A model generated the notes under the pieces. It worked only from the letters and a program-made list of their open reading frames with translations. It was not told the origin of the DNA and did no database searches. Both the position numbers and the translations under genes were made by a program. Positions 18,240 to 26,766 of a stretch of 64,000 bases of DNA are shown here, in pieces (position 1 is the stretch's first letter; each line of letters opens with the position of its first letter). The stretch covers positions 22,971 through 86,970 of the forward strand of contig NZ_NRRG01000018.1 of assembly GCF_016583575.1 (NCBI RefSeq). The letters run 5' to 3'. The DNA is from Thiocystis violacea (GTDB lineage: Bacteria; Pseudomonadota; Gammaproteobacteria; Chromatiales; Chromatiaceae).

Positions 18240-19319
18240 ATGAGTGAGAGAGACACACTCGATCCGCACGCCGCGGAGTATCAAGACTGGCTGAGGGCAC
18301 TCAAGCGCAGGGTGCGTCAGGTTCAGCTCAAGGCGGCCGTCGCGGTTAATCGGGAGCTGCTGAGTTTCTACTGGGCGCTGGGCACCGATATCGTCGAGCG
18401 GCAAGAGAACGCGGCCTGGGGTACGGGTTTTCTCCAGCAGTTGAGCAAGGATCTGATGGCGGAGTTCCCAGGGGTGAAGGGGTTTTCGCTCAGAAATATC
18501 AAATACATACGCCAGTGGTTTCTGTTCTATTCCAGCGCGGCGCCAAATGGGCAACAGCCTGTTGCCCAATTTGAGACGTCACCTATCGCGCAGATCACCC
18601 AGATCCCCTGGGGGCACAATCTGGCGATCATCTCCAAGTGCAAGTGCATCGACGAGGCGCTCTACTACGTGCGGAACACCATCGCGCATGGCTGGAGCCG
18701 TAGCGTCTTGACTCATCAAATCGAGAGCGGTCTGTGGCAGCGTGAAGGCAAGGCGATCACCAACTTCACCGAGGCTCTCCCGGCCCCGCAATCAGACCTG
18801 GCGATCCAAACCCTCAAAGACCCTTATGTGTTCGACTTTCTGACCCTGACCAAGGATCACAACGAGCGCGAGCTGGAAGCCGGCCTGATCGAGCACATTA
18901 CTCACTTCTTGCTGGAGCTTGGCGCGGGGTTCGCCTACATCGGCAGGCAGGTGTCCCTACAGGTGGGAGCGCGCGACTTCTTTCTCGATCTGTTGTTCTA
19001 TCACACGCGGCTGCACGCCTATGTGGTTGTCGAACTCAAGACCGTTGATTTCGAGCCTGAACATGCCGGCAAGCTGAACTTCTACCTCAAAGCGGTGGAT
19101 GCTCAACTGCGCCGCGAAGGCGATAGCCCTAGCATTGGCATTTTGCTCTGCAAGAGCCGGGACAAAACCGTCGTGGAGTATGCCCTGAGCGACATCCATA
19201 AGCCGATTGGCGTCTCCGAATATCAGCTTACCCGGTCCCTGCCGGAGGATCTCAAATCCAGCCTGCCTAGCATTGAGGAACTGGAAGCTGAACTGGAAAA
19301 GGACGAGGACAGCGCATGA
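18240..19319 (+). CDS. YhcG-family (DUF1016) PD-(D/E)XK nuclease
   Basis: This protein is 359 residues from the ATG at 18240, preceded by GGAG. The N-terminal half is the helical DUF1016 N-domain (VNRELLSFYWALGTDIVERQ, GFSLRNIKYIRQWFLFY). The C-terminal half is the nuclease domain, with VGARDFFLDLLFYHTRLHAY supplying the Asp and VVVELKTVDF supplying Glu-x-Lys. YhcG-type proteins are common passengers in restriction islands. The gene overlaps the Res gene by 4 bases and sits between mod and res, an unusual place, so it may be an integral part of this system rather than a neighbour. Confidence 0.88.
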   Translation: MSERDTLDPHAAEYQDWLRALKRRVRQVQLKAAVAVNRELLSFYWALGTDIVERQENAAWGTGFLQQLSKDLMAEFPGVKGFSLRNIKYIRQWFLFYSSAAPNGQQPVAQFETSPIAQITQIPWGHNLAIISKCKCIDEALYYVRNTIAHGWSRSVLTHQIESGLWQREGKAITNFTEALPAPQSDLAIQTLKDPYVFDFLTLTKDHNERELEAGLIEHITHFLLELGAGFAYIGRQVSLQVGARDFFLDLLFYHTRLHAYVVVELKTVDFEPEHAGKLNFYLKAVDAQLRREGDSPSIGILLCKSRDKTVVEYALSDIHKPIGVSEYQLTRSLPEDLKSSLPSIEELEAELEKDEDSA

Positions 19320-22306
19320 AGATCAAGTTCAACCCCGATCTGGACTTCCAGGCGGATGCCGTCGCGTCCATCGTCGATCTGTTCGAGGGCCAGGAGACCT
19401 GCCAGACCAACTTCACGGTCGGCGGCTTGGACGCGGCGCCACAGATGGATTTTTACGAGCACCATCTCGGCATCGGCAACCGCCTCAAGCTGCTCGACGA
19501 GGACATCCTCTCGAACATCGGCAAGGTCCAGTTGCGCAACGGCCTCAAGCCTTCGACGACGTTGGGCGATCTCAACTTCACCGTCGAAATGGAGACGGGG
19601 ACGGGCAAGACCTACGTCTACCTGCGCAGCATCTTCGAGTTGCATCGCCGCTACGGCTTCACCAAGTTCATCGTCGTCGTGCCCTCCATTGCCATCAAGG
19701 AGGGCATCAACAAGTCGCTCCAGATGACCGATGAGCACTTCCAGGGGCTCTACGACAACGTCCGCTTCGACTACTTCGTCTACGACTCCCAGAAGCTCGG
19801 CCAGGTCCGGAACTTCGCGACCAGCGACTGTATCCAGATCATGGTCATCAACATTGATGCCTTCCGGCGGAGCTTCACCGACCCCGGTAAGGAGTCGAAG
19901 GCCAACATCATCCACCGGCCGCACGATCGCATGACGGGCGCCAAGCCGATCGAGTTCATTCAGGCCACCAACCCCATCGTCATCATCGACGAGCCGCAGA
20001 CTGTCGATACCACGGCGAAGAGTGCCGAGGCACTCGCTTCGCTCAACCCGCTGTGCACCTTCCGCTACTCGGCGACCCACCGGGACAAGCACCACCAGGT
20101 TTTCCGACTGGACTCGGTGGATGCCTACGAGCGCAAGCTCGTCAAGCAGATCGAGGTAGCGGGGATCACGGTCGCCGACAGCCACAACAACGCCTATGTC
20201 CGGCTGATCAGCGTCGACAACAAGAGCGGTATCTCCGCCCGTATCGAATACGACGCCATCCGCAAGGGCCAGATCACGCGGGAGCAGAAAAAGGTCAAGA
20301 CGGGCGTCGACCTGGTGGAGCTGTCCGGCGGCAGGGACGTCTACGACGGCTACATTATCGAGGACATCTACTGCGCCGAGGGGCAGGAATACATCAGCTT
20401 CACCGGCACCGAGGCGGTCGTCCGACTCGGTCAGGCCATCGGCGAGGTCGACGACGATCAATACAAGCGCCTGCAGATCCGCAAGACCATTGAGGAGCAC
20501 CTCGACAAGGAGCTCCGGCTGAGACCGAAAGGCATCAAGGTGCTGAGCCTCTTCTTCATCGACCGCGTGGCCAACTACCGCTCCTACGATGCGGATGGCA
20601 CCCCCCTGAAGGGCAAGTATGCCGTGATGTTCGAGGAGGAGTACGCCAAGGCGATCAAGAAGCCCAAGTACAGCACGCTCTTCGAAGAAGTGGATCTGGA
20701 GACCGCGCCGGAGGGCGTTCACAACGGCTACTTCGCCCAGGACAAGAAGAAGGACGCCGGGGGCAATGCCCGACTCAAGGAGTCAAGTGGCGACGGAACG
20801 GCCGCTGACGACGAAGGCGCCTACAACCTCATCATGCGCGACAAGGAGAAGCTCCTGAGCTTCGACTCGAAGCTCAAGTTCATCTTTTCGCACTCGGCGC
20901 TTCGGGAGGGATGGGACAACCCAAACGTGTTCCAGATCTGCACCCTGAACGAGACCTCGTCGGTGATGAAGAAGCGCCAGGAGATCGGTCGCGGTCTGCG
21001 CATCTGTGTCGACCAGGAGGGCGAGCGCGTCTATGGATTCGAGGTCAATACGCTCACGGTCATGGCGAACGAGTCCTACGAGGAGTTTGCCCGCAAGCTG
21101 CAGAAAGAAATCGAGGAGGACACGGGTCTCCGCTTCGGTCTGGTCGAGAAGCACCTCTTCGCCAACATCCCGGTTCAGGACGCGAACGGGGAACAGCAGC
21201 CGCTCGGCGTCGAGGCATCCACGGCGGTCTGGGAGCACCTGAAGAACGAGGGGTATGTCGACAAGCAGGGCAAAGTGACCGACAAGCTCCGAAGCGCCCT
21301 GAAGGATGACTCATTGGAGCTACCCGGGGCCGTGGCTGAGCAGGCTGGACAAATCACTGCCTTGCTCAAGAAGGTGGCCGGCAGTCTCAACGTCAAGAAC
21401 GCCGACGAAAGAACCAAGATCAGCCTGAATAAGGGACGCTTTCTCGGCGATGACTTCAAGGCGCTTTGGGACCGCATCAAGTTCAAGACGACCTTCCGCG
21501 TGAGCTTCGATACCGAGGCCCTGATCCAGACCTGCGCGGACGAGATCAAGAAGAGCCCAGTGGTCACCAAGGCCCGCTTCGTCTACCGCAAGAGCAAAGC
21601 CGAGATCAGCCGTGGCGGCGTTGGCATGGGCGAAGCCGCCCAGCAGACCCACAACTACGACGCCGAGCACATGCGGCCGCCCGATATCGTCTCCTTCCTG
21701 CAGAACGAGACCAACCTGACCCGGCGATCCCTCGTCGAGATCCTCCGCCGAAGTGGCCGGCTCGGGGACTTCAAGCGTAATCCGAACAAATTCATCGAGC
21801 AGGTTTCCGAGATCATCAAGAACCAGATGCGCCTGTTCATCGTCGACGGGATCAAGTATCACCGCATCGGCGACGAGGCGTTCTACGGGCAGGAGCTTTT
21901 CAAGGATCAAGAGCTCTTCGGGTACCTCAGCAAGAACATGGTGCAGGCAACAAAGTCGGTCTATGACCACGTCGTCTACGATTCGGACGTCGAGCGAGAG
22001 TTCGCCGAGAGACTGGACCAAAGCGGCGACGTGAAGGTCTACGCCAAGCTCCCGGACTGGTTCAAGATCGAAACCCCACTCGGCACCTATAACCCCGACT
22101 GGGCGGTGCTGGTCGAGCGTGAAGGCATCGAACGCCTGTTCTTCATCGTGGAGACGAAGGGCAGCCTGCTCACCGACGCGCTCCGCCCGACCGAGCAGGG
22201 AAAGATCGACTGCGGAAAGGCCCACTTCAAGGCGCTGGGAACCAGCGTGGGCTTTGCCGTGGCGAACTCTTATGACAGCTTCGAGGGTACGTTCGACGCG
22301 AGCTAA
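19316..22306 (+). CDS. Type III restriction enzyme Res subunit (helicase-nuclease)
   Basis: This 996-residue protein has the Walker A motif VEMETGTGKTYVYL near residue 90, followed by FIVVVPSIAIKEGI, a DExx box VIIDEPQTVD, and SALREGWDNPNVFQICTLNE with QEIGRGLRICVD (motif VI). The C-terminal endonuclease shows the PD-(D/E)XK pattern in YNPDWAVLVEREG and FIVETKGS. Together with the upstream Mod, this is a complete type III restriction complex that translocates and cuts when two sites meet. It is the last gene of the cluster and looks intact. Confidence 0.92.
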   Translation: MKIKFNPDLDFQADAVASIVDLFEGQETCQTNFTVGGLDAAPQMDFYEHHLGIGNRLKLLDEDILSNIGKVQLRNGLKPSTTLGDLNFTVEMETGTGKTYVYLRSIFELHRRYGFTKFIVVVPSIAIKEGINKSLQMTDEHFQGLYDNVRFDYFVYDSQKLGQVRNFATSDCIQIMVINIDAFRRSFTDPGKESKANIIHRPHDRMTGAKPIEFIQATNPIVIIDEPQTVDTTAKSAEALASLNPLCTFRYSATHRDKHHQVFRLDSVDAYERKLVKQIEVAGITVADSHNNAYVRLISVDNKSGISARIEYDAIRKGQITREQKKVKTGVDLVELSGGRDVYDGYIIEDIYCAEGQEYISFTGTEAVVRLGQAIGEVDDDQYKRLQIRKTIEEHLDKELRLRPKGIKVLSLFFIDRVANYRSYDADGTPLKGKYAVMFEEEYAKAIKKPKYSTLFEEVDLETAPEGVHNGYFAQDKKKDAGGNARLKESSGDGTAADDEGAYNLIMRDKEKLLSFDSKLKFIFSHSALREGWDNPNVFQICTLNETSSVMKKRQEIGRGLRICVDQEGERVYGFEVNTLTVMANESYEEFARKLQKEIEEDTGLRFGLVEKHLFANIPVQDANGEQQPLGVEASTAVWEHLKNEGYVDKQGKVTDKLRSALKDDSLELPGAVAEQAGQITALLKKVAGSLNVKNADERTKISLNKGRFLGDDFKALWDRIKFKTTFRVSFDTEALIQTCADEIKKSPVVTKARFVYRKSKAEISRGGVGMGEAAQQTHNYDAEHMRPPDIVSFLQNETNLTRRSLVEILRRSGRLGDFKRNPNKFIEQVSEIIKNQMRLFIVDGIKYHRIGDEAFYGQELFKDQELFGYLSKNMVQATKSVYDHVVYDSDVEREFAERLDQSGDVKVYAKLPDWFKIETPLGTYNPDWAVLVEREGIERLFFIVETKGSLLTDALRPTEQGKIDCGKAHFKALGTSVGFAVANSYDSFEGTFDAS

Positions 22307-22525
22307 CTGGCGAAGCCTCCGAATGCGCCGAGCGCTAAGTGGCTGGAGGGATTCGGCCTTGCCCATAACTCCGGCCACCGCGTCAGGACGAACCACAGCT
22401 GCCCCGCCGGATTGCCGATATGGGCGAGGATCTACTCGACCGTATAGACATTAAAACGCCCGCTTTGCCTTGGACTTCTGCCTTTGAGAACCCGGGAACC
22501 GATGGCGCCAATGGGTTGTTTCCGT

Positions 22526-22552
22526 CCGATGTTTGCAGGTCGCTACAGTTAG
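22526..22552. repeat. Solitary transposon-end fragment, near-identical to 52021-52047
   Basis: The 27 bases here differ at one position from the right end of the IS21-like-ended element at 52021-52047, including GGTCGCTACAGTTAG. No other part of such an element is visible, so this looks like a solo end. The surrounding 22307-22548 stretch holds no gene that I can support. Confidence 0.6.
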
Positions 22553-23682
22553 CGTTCCGGTCGCTGATGCTTCCCATACGGGTGTGGCCAGTGCAAATAG
22601 ATACCGGTTCTCAGGACGGGGTCGAAGGAAAACACATGCTCGGTGGGCGATGCCTCGCAACGCCCGACCAGCCGACGCGGGAACTGCCGGCCGCCGGACT
22701 GTATGCGGACCTTTCTCTGGCATAGCGGGCAGACCGCGATGTAGCGCTTGACGAAAACGCGGTTCGCGTGGTGCTCCTCATCCCGCTTCAGTTCGATGAC
22801 GCGATCGTCATGCCCGGACCAGTCTTGGAATGGCTGCGGGGCGATGGCGATCCGGTTCTCGACCACCCGCATGAACCATCCCAAGGAGGCCCAGACTAAC
22901 GCGACGACCATGACCAGCGAGATGCCTGTCTTTACGACCGCTTGCATATCCGGAGCGTAGGACAGCGAGAGAATCGGCAGCGCCGTAACGGCAAGGATGA
23001 AAATGGCTACCGGAATGGCGACCGAGAAATAGATGGCCTTGCGGGCACCATTGAGCAGGATTCCGCTCTCCGCGAGACGCTCTAGGATCGGGCTTCTCGT
23101 CGCGGTATCAGTGTAGTAGCGAACCGTCGGCGCCTCTGTCTCTGTCGGTCTGACGAGATCGCTCCCGGTGAGTGAGCGCGGCAGCGCTTCGGGGGACGTG
23201 TCGACACGCGAGGCAGGATATTCGAATCGAAGCCAGTAGCGGGAAGGAGGGCCGCCTTTGCTTTGGTCTTTGCCGCACTTCGGAATCACGACCGGCCGCT
23301 GATCCGCAAACCTCTGTGTGACCCCCTCCTGCCGCTCTCCCCAGATCTTGTTCGCGGTCTTCCAGTAGCCCCTCACCTTCTTGCCGGCCTCTGCCGTGTC
23401 GGGCTCACGGCTTGCGTTGTGATACCAGTCTGGCCCTCCATCCCGCCCCACCTCCTCTGCAATCTCAAGCGCCGTGTAACCCTCTTGAGCCCGCTCCGGG
23501 TAGCGCTCGACTAACGCGCACAAAGCCTTGAGCAAGCGAAGCCCGTGGCTACGAACACTGCCGCGCCGTTCCTCCCAGGCGCTCATGATCTCACGGAGGT
23601 AAGTGGCTGATTCTTTAATATCCGAACCCGTTTGAAACCGGTTTCCTGGCTGTTGGGGCTCGGCGTCCGCGTCGAAACTCAC
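22549..23682 (-). CDS. Membrane protein of unknown function
   Basis: This protein is about 377 residues. I prefer the GTG start at 23682, because AAGGAG lies 9 bases upstream; the frame is open to a TTG at 23700. The N-terminal half is soluble and helical (SATYLREIMSAWEERRG, CALVERYPERAQEGYTALEI). Two membrane helices follow at about residues 220-275 (IYFSVAIPVAIFILAVTALP and the MVVALVWASLGWF region). A C-terminal part contains CPLCQRKV and a Cys near GRCEASPTE, a possible zinc knuckle. No family is recognised. It is divergent from the CoiA-like gene, 42 bases away. Its TAA stop lies exactly at a transposon-end sequence. Confidence 0.65.
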   Translation of the reverse strand: MSFDADAEPQQPGNRFQTGSDIKESATYLREIMSAWEERRGSVRSHGLRLLKALCALVERYPERAQEGYTALEIAEEVGRDGGPDWYHNASREPDTAEAGKKVRGYWKTANKIWGERQEGVTQRFADQRPVVIPKCGKDQSKGGPPSRYWLRFEYPASRVDTSPEALPRSLTGSDLVRPTETEAPTVRYYTDTATRSPILERLAESGILLNGARKAIYFSVAIPVAIFILAVTALPILSLSYAPDMQAVVKTGISLVMVVALVWASLGWFMRVVENRIAIAPQPFQDWSGHDDRVIELKRDEEHHANRVFVKRYIAVCPLCQRKVRIQSGGRQFPRRLVGRCEASPTEHVFSFDPVLRTGIYLHWPHPYGKHQRPER

Positions 23683-23724
23683 TTCCGCACTCTCCTTCAA
23701 CTCAATCGCTTCGAGGTATCAAGC

Positions 23725-24636
23725 ATGGAAACCGGAAACCTATTTCAGAAATTCGGAATCGACAAGAACGGCCGCGTCGTCTCGGTACAGGACGTGCTGC
23801 GGGGCAAGGCGTGTGAATGCTGCTGCCCGGTGTGCGGCGAGATGCTGATCGCCCGCCAAGGCGACGTGCGGGTGTGGCATTTCGCCCACGAAGGCGGGGC
23901 GGACTGCGAGGGCGCCTCTGAGGGCGCTCTGCATTGCGCGGCGAAGCAGATCGTCGTCGATCGAGGCAGGATCGCGGTTCCCGCCTTGGAAGTGCGCATG
24001 CGCCACCAATTGGCGGACGGCCGAATCGGAGAGGCGGCTGCCGCTATCCCCAGCGAGACCTGGGACCTGAATGACCTGTGTACCGAAGTGTCCGTAGGTT
24101 CTCTCCGCATCGACGTGGCAGCGACCCGCGACGGAGCTCCTCTCTTCATCGAGATCGCCGTCACCCATTTTGCAGACCAGCACAAGGAGCAATCCCTGGG
24201 AAACCTTGGTGTTCCTTGCTTCGAGATCGCTTTGGATGGGCTTCACGCCGAAGAATGGGATTGGCAGACCCTCGAGCACCAGGTTCTCTGGTGTTCCGAA
24301 AATCGTCACTGGTTATTCCATCCTGAGATTCAGCGCCTAGAGCGGGACGTTCAGCGGATGGCCATTGCTAAAGCGTTGGAGGCCGCACCGCTGGCTAGTC
24401 ATGCCCCGTCACAGTTGAAAGGGCGGCTCTACGGCTGCCCGATCCGGTTGACCGATCGGGGTTGGGGACTGTGTCTTTGGTGGGCATGGAGCGAGCAAGT
24501 CAACCCGATCCTAAAGGCCGTCGCGAAGAGCTTCGGCGGTCAGTGGAGACCTCAGTACAAAAACTGGGTCATTCCGTTGGGCTCCAAGGCGGCAATTATT
24601 TCCCAACTTAAGGAACTGGGCGCTGAATTCGATTAG
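23725..24636 (+). CDS. CoiA-like competence/nuclease-family protein
   Basis: This protein is 303 residues from the ATG at 23725. It opens with a zinc-ribbon-like CECCCPVCGEMLIARQGDVR and WHFAHEGGADC, the start typical of CoiA-like proteins. The core has the nuclease-like pattern LRIDVAATRDGAPLFIEIAV (Asp, then Glu-x-Ala where many relatives have Glu-x-Lys), so catalysis is uncertain. The C-terminal third (GCPIRLTDRGWGLCLWW, QWRPQYKNWVIPL) is an added domain. CoiA-like proteins occur in defence islands and in DNA uptake. There is no operon partner on the same strand nearby. Confidence 0.7.
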   Translation: METGNLFQKFGIDKNGRVVSVQDVLRGKACECCCPVCGEMLIARQGDVRVWHFAHEGGADCEGASEGALHCAAKQIVVDRGRIAVPALEVRMRHQLADGRIGEAAAAIPSETWDLNDLCTEVSVGSLRIDVAATRDGAPLFIEIAVTHFADQHKEQSLGNLGVPCFEIALDGLHAEEWDWQTLEHQVLWCSENRHWLFHPEIQRLERDVQRMAIAKALEAAPLASHAPSQLKGRLYGCPIRLTDRGWGLCLWWAWSEQVNPILKAVAKSFGGQWRPQYKNWVIPLGSKAAIISQLKELGAEFD

Positions 24637-24741
24637 CGTCCCATTTCGCTCGCCCTCATCATAGTGCCCACGCGCATTAACCAAGCAACATGGTTGTGGT
24701 TGTTCGTTGACAGTGAGACGTGTCCGCCTATGTTGACACAT

Positions 24742-24800
24742 AACACATTATATTGTGTTTGACATCCTACGTGATCTCAATATCATGTGTAGTACACATG
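24742..24800 (+). promoter_or_regulatory. Promoter with two operator-like palindromes for the sigma/ubiquitin-like operon
   Basis: TTGACA (24759-24764), a 16-base spacer and TATCAT (24781-24786) form a good sigma-70 promoter. One palindrome, AACACA-N6-TGTGTT (24742-24759), touches the -35. A second, CATGTGT-AGT-ACACATG (24784-24800), overlaps the -10 and likely start site. The half-sites ACACA/TGTGT are related, so one dimeric repressor could bind both. The regulator is not identified. Confidence 0.6.
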
Positions 24801-24820
24801 AAGACTCTGAGGTTATTCCT

Positions 24821-24973
24821 ATGGCTTCAAGCAACAGCCACACCGGGCACCGTAGCTCTAAGACGGGGCGTTTTGTGAAAGAGAGTACGGCTCGTCGGTC
24901 TCCGGCGACGCACCAGAAAGAATCGATTCCTAACCCTGGGAGAGGCGATACGGGTCGGTCGAAACGGAAGTAA
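24821..24973 (+). CDS. Small basic protein, first gene of the operon
   Basis: This protein is 50 residues from the ATG at 24821, with GAGG at 24809-24812. The sequence is basic and Ser/Thr/Lys-rich (HTGHRSSKTGRFVKESTARR) and probably disordered. It sits 20 bases downstream of the promoter palindromes and 3 bases before the next gene. I do not know a function; small proteins of this type recur in bacterial genomes as uncharacterised proteins. Confidence 0.55.
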   Translation: MASSNSHTGHRSSKTGRFVKESTARRSPATHQKESIPNPGRGDTGRSKRK

Positions 24974-24976
24974 GCG

Positions 24977-25342
24977 ATGACCGCACTGTTCATCGGGAGA
25001 TCCTTCATCTTGAAATTCATCCATACCGACCTTGTTTACAGGCAGAAAGGTGAGATCGTAGAGATATCTTTGGCGAATGGCGCAAATGTGCGACTGATGG
25101 ACAGTGCGAGATTTCCCCGATACAGAGCGGGACACGATCATCGCTATTACGGTGGGCTCGCGAAGCGCTCTCCGATCAATCTGGCCATCTCGAACGCGTG
25201 GAGCTGGCATGTCGCGGTCGATGCGCAGGGTTTGCGGAGCAGAACGCGGGCGTCCATCCTGATATTGCACTACCCCCTGCCAGCGCTGGAAGAAACGCCC
25301 TGGTCGGCTGTTTGCAATGCGGGAAGCGAGGCTGGGAAATGA
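24977..25342 (+). CDS. DUF1883-like protein
   Basis: This is a 121-residue protein. The segment FIHTDLVYRQKGEIVEISLA, then ANVRLMDSARFPRY, YYGGLAKRSPINLAI and WHVAVDAQGL, matches DUF1883, a small beta-rich domain of unknown function that in some proteins is joined to a TIR domain. The last 30 residues are unlike the family and overlap the upstream reading of the next gene. The stop overlaps the ATG of the sigma-like gene (ATGA), so the two are translationally coupled. Confidence 0.72.
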   Translation: MTALFIGRSFILKFIHTDLVYRQKGEIVEISLANGANVRLMDSARFPRYRAGHDHRYYGGLAKRSPINLAISNAWSWHVAVDAQGLRSRTRASILILHYPLPALEETPWSAVCNAGSEAGK

Positions 25343-26190
25343 AGCAGTTGGACGGAGCTGTAGGCACAGGGCAAGACGTGCGCCGCACGGGCGAAGCGAT
25401 CGTAGCTCCATTGCGCAAACGACGCCTCAGCGGCGAACTCTACGAGCGCGACTCGAAGATAGAAGTGCTGATCGCCGAATTGGCGGTCCTGCCGCATGAC
25501 GAATTGATTGCCAGAGCGGGAATCACCGAGCGCTCCGACCCCGGCTACATCCCCAGCGAATGCCTCGTCTACTTCATTCGTGCGAGCCGTCACGATGACA
25601 ACGAGGCGTTGTTTGAACGCCTCTATCGGATACTGATGAGGCGAGTGCTGCACAGCTTGCCCAAGGCGGAAAGCTCTGATGGCAAGACGGAATCACTGAC
25701 GCGCGGGGCCGTACGCGACAAGGTGTTCGGCCAGTTCGTCGAGTTCCTTTCGGCGGATCGCATCGACTATGTCGACAAGCTCGACTACTTCGAGGTGCGC
25801 TTCGACGGCGCGCTGGCAAACCTGCGGCGCGATGCACAGAAAAATGCCTGGCGCGACGAGAATCGTTCCCAGCCCCTCGAATATGACGAGGAGAGTGGTG
25901 CACTGGCACCCGAGGTCGAGGCAGCCGCAGGGATCTACGATCCTTTTGTCGCGTCGGATTTCGACGATCCGGCTTTCCGGTCGCGCCTAGATGCCGCGAT
26001 TGAAGCTCTGCCAACAGAACAAAGCAGGATCATTCACATGCTTACACAAGGCTTCCCCATCGACTCTAAGGAGCCGGACGTTATGACCATCACCAGGGTT
26101 CTGGGTCGCTCGGAAAGAACCATCCGAACCTACCGCGACAAGGCTTTCGCCGCTCTGCGAGCGGCAATGGCCGACGGAGAAGAGCGGTGA
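25339..26190 (+). CDS. RNA polymerase sigma-70-like protein
   Basis: This is a 283-residue protein. The C-terminal part has sigma region 4 features: AIEALPTEQSRIIHMLTQGF, a short insert (PIDSKEPDVM), then ITRVLGRSERTIRTYRDKAF, a helix-turn-helix followed by AALRAAM. The middle has a region-2-like helix set (ALFERLYRILMRRVLHSLP and RFDGALANLRRDAQKNAWRD). The N-terminal 80 residues are not conserved with typical ECF sigmas. It could direct polymerase to dedicated promoters or act as a regulator of this operon. The ATGA overlap upstream and a 4-base overlap with the next gene show coupling. Confidence 0.75.
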   Translation: MKQLDGAVGTGQDVRRTGEAIVAPLRKRRLSGELYERDSKIEVLIAELAVLPHDELIARAGITERSDPGYIPSECLVYFIRASRHDDNEALFERLYRILMRRVLHSLPKAESSDGKTESLTRGAVRDKVFGQFVEFLSADRIDYVDKLDYFEVRFDGALANLRRDAQKNAWRDENRSQPLEYDEESGALAPEVEAAAGIYDPFVASDFDDPAFRSRLDAAIEALPTEQSRIIHMLTQGFPIDSKEPDVMTITRVLGRSERTIRTYRDKAFAALRAAMADGEER

Positions 26191-26765
26191 GCCCCGCCGG
26201 CGGCCGTCCATCCCGCGAGTCCGTGCTCGATGCGTTCGCGGTCGAGAGCGAGCCTGGCCGCTCGACTTTGGAACGTTATCTGCGGCTTTATCCGGAATAT
26301 GCTGAAGACATCATTGACCTCTCGCGCGAACTCAGCCGTGAAATTCCCGAAGACGTCGCACCGCTTTCTGCCGCCGATCAGGCGCTGATCGATGCCGCCT
26401 GGTTGCAACACGCGAAGGCGATGCCGGCGGCGCCGGTCGACCCTTTCGCGGCGCTGACGGTCGAGGACTGGCGCATAGTCGCCAAGCGTCTGGGTGTGCC
26501 CCGGCAGGTTGTGACCGCTCTACGCGAACGGCGGGTCTCTCTCGTCAGTATCCCGCAAGGCTTCCTGGCGACGTTGGCTGAGGCGATGCGCAGCTCTGTG
26601 GCGCAGTTGGAGGCGTCTTGGGGCTCGACTCAGTTGGCCGGAGTGCGCAGCTATAAGGCCGACAGTAAGCCGGTGGTCGGCGAGCAGGTCACCTTCGAGC
26701 AAGTGCTGATCGATGCCGGCGTCTCGCCCGAGAGGCGCACTGGGCTGATGGAGGGAGCGAACTGA
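26187..26765 (+). CDS. Hypothetical protein paired with the sigma-like protein
   Basis: This protein is 192 residues from a GTG start that overlaps the sigma gene by 4 bases. The N-terminal STLERYLRLYPEYAEDIIDL and DLSRELSREIP segments are helical, and the middle (DWRIVAKRLGVPRQVVTALR) resembles a helix-turn-helix. It may be an anti-sigma-like partner or a DNA-binding antitoxin for the ImmA-type peptidase that follows by 1 base; XRE-ImmA pairs are common, but this HTH is atypical. No family is recognised with confidence. Confidence 0.6.
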   Translation: MSPAGGRPSRESVLDAFAVESEPGRSTLERYLRLYPEYAEDIIDLSRELSREIPEDVAPLSAADQALIDAAWLQHAKAMPAAPVDPFAALTVEDWRIVAKRLGVPRQVVTALRERRVSLVSIPQGFLATLAEAMRSSVAQLEASWGSTQLAGVRSYKADSKPVVGEQVTFEQVLIDAGVSPERRTGLMEGAN

Positions 26766-26766
26766 C

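Noticed and set aside
19223..20722. A 499-codon open frame antisense to the type III Res gene
   Set aside because: The plus strand carries clear helicase motifs; the minus-strand product is low-complexity shadow sequence.
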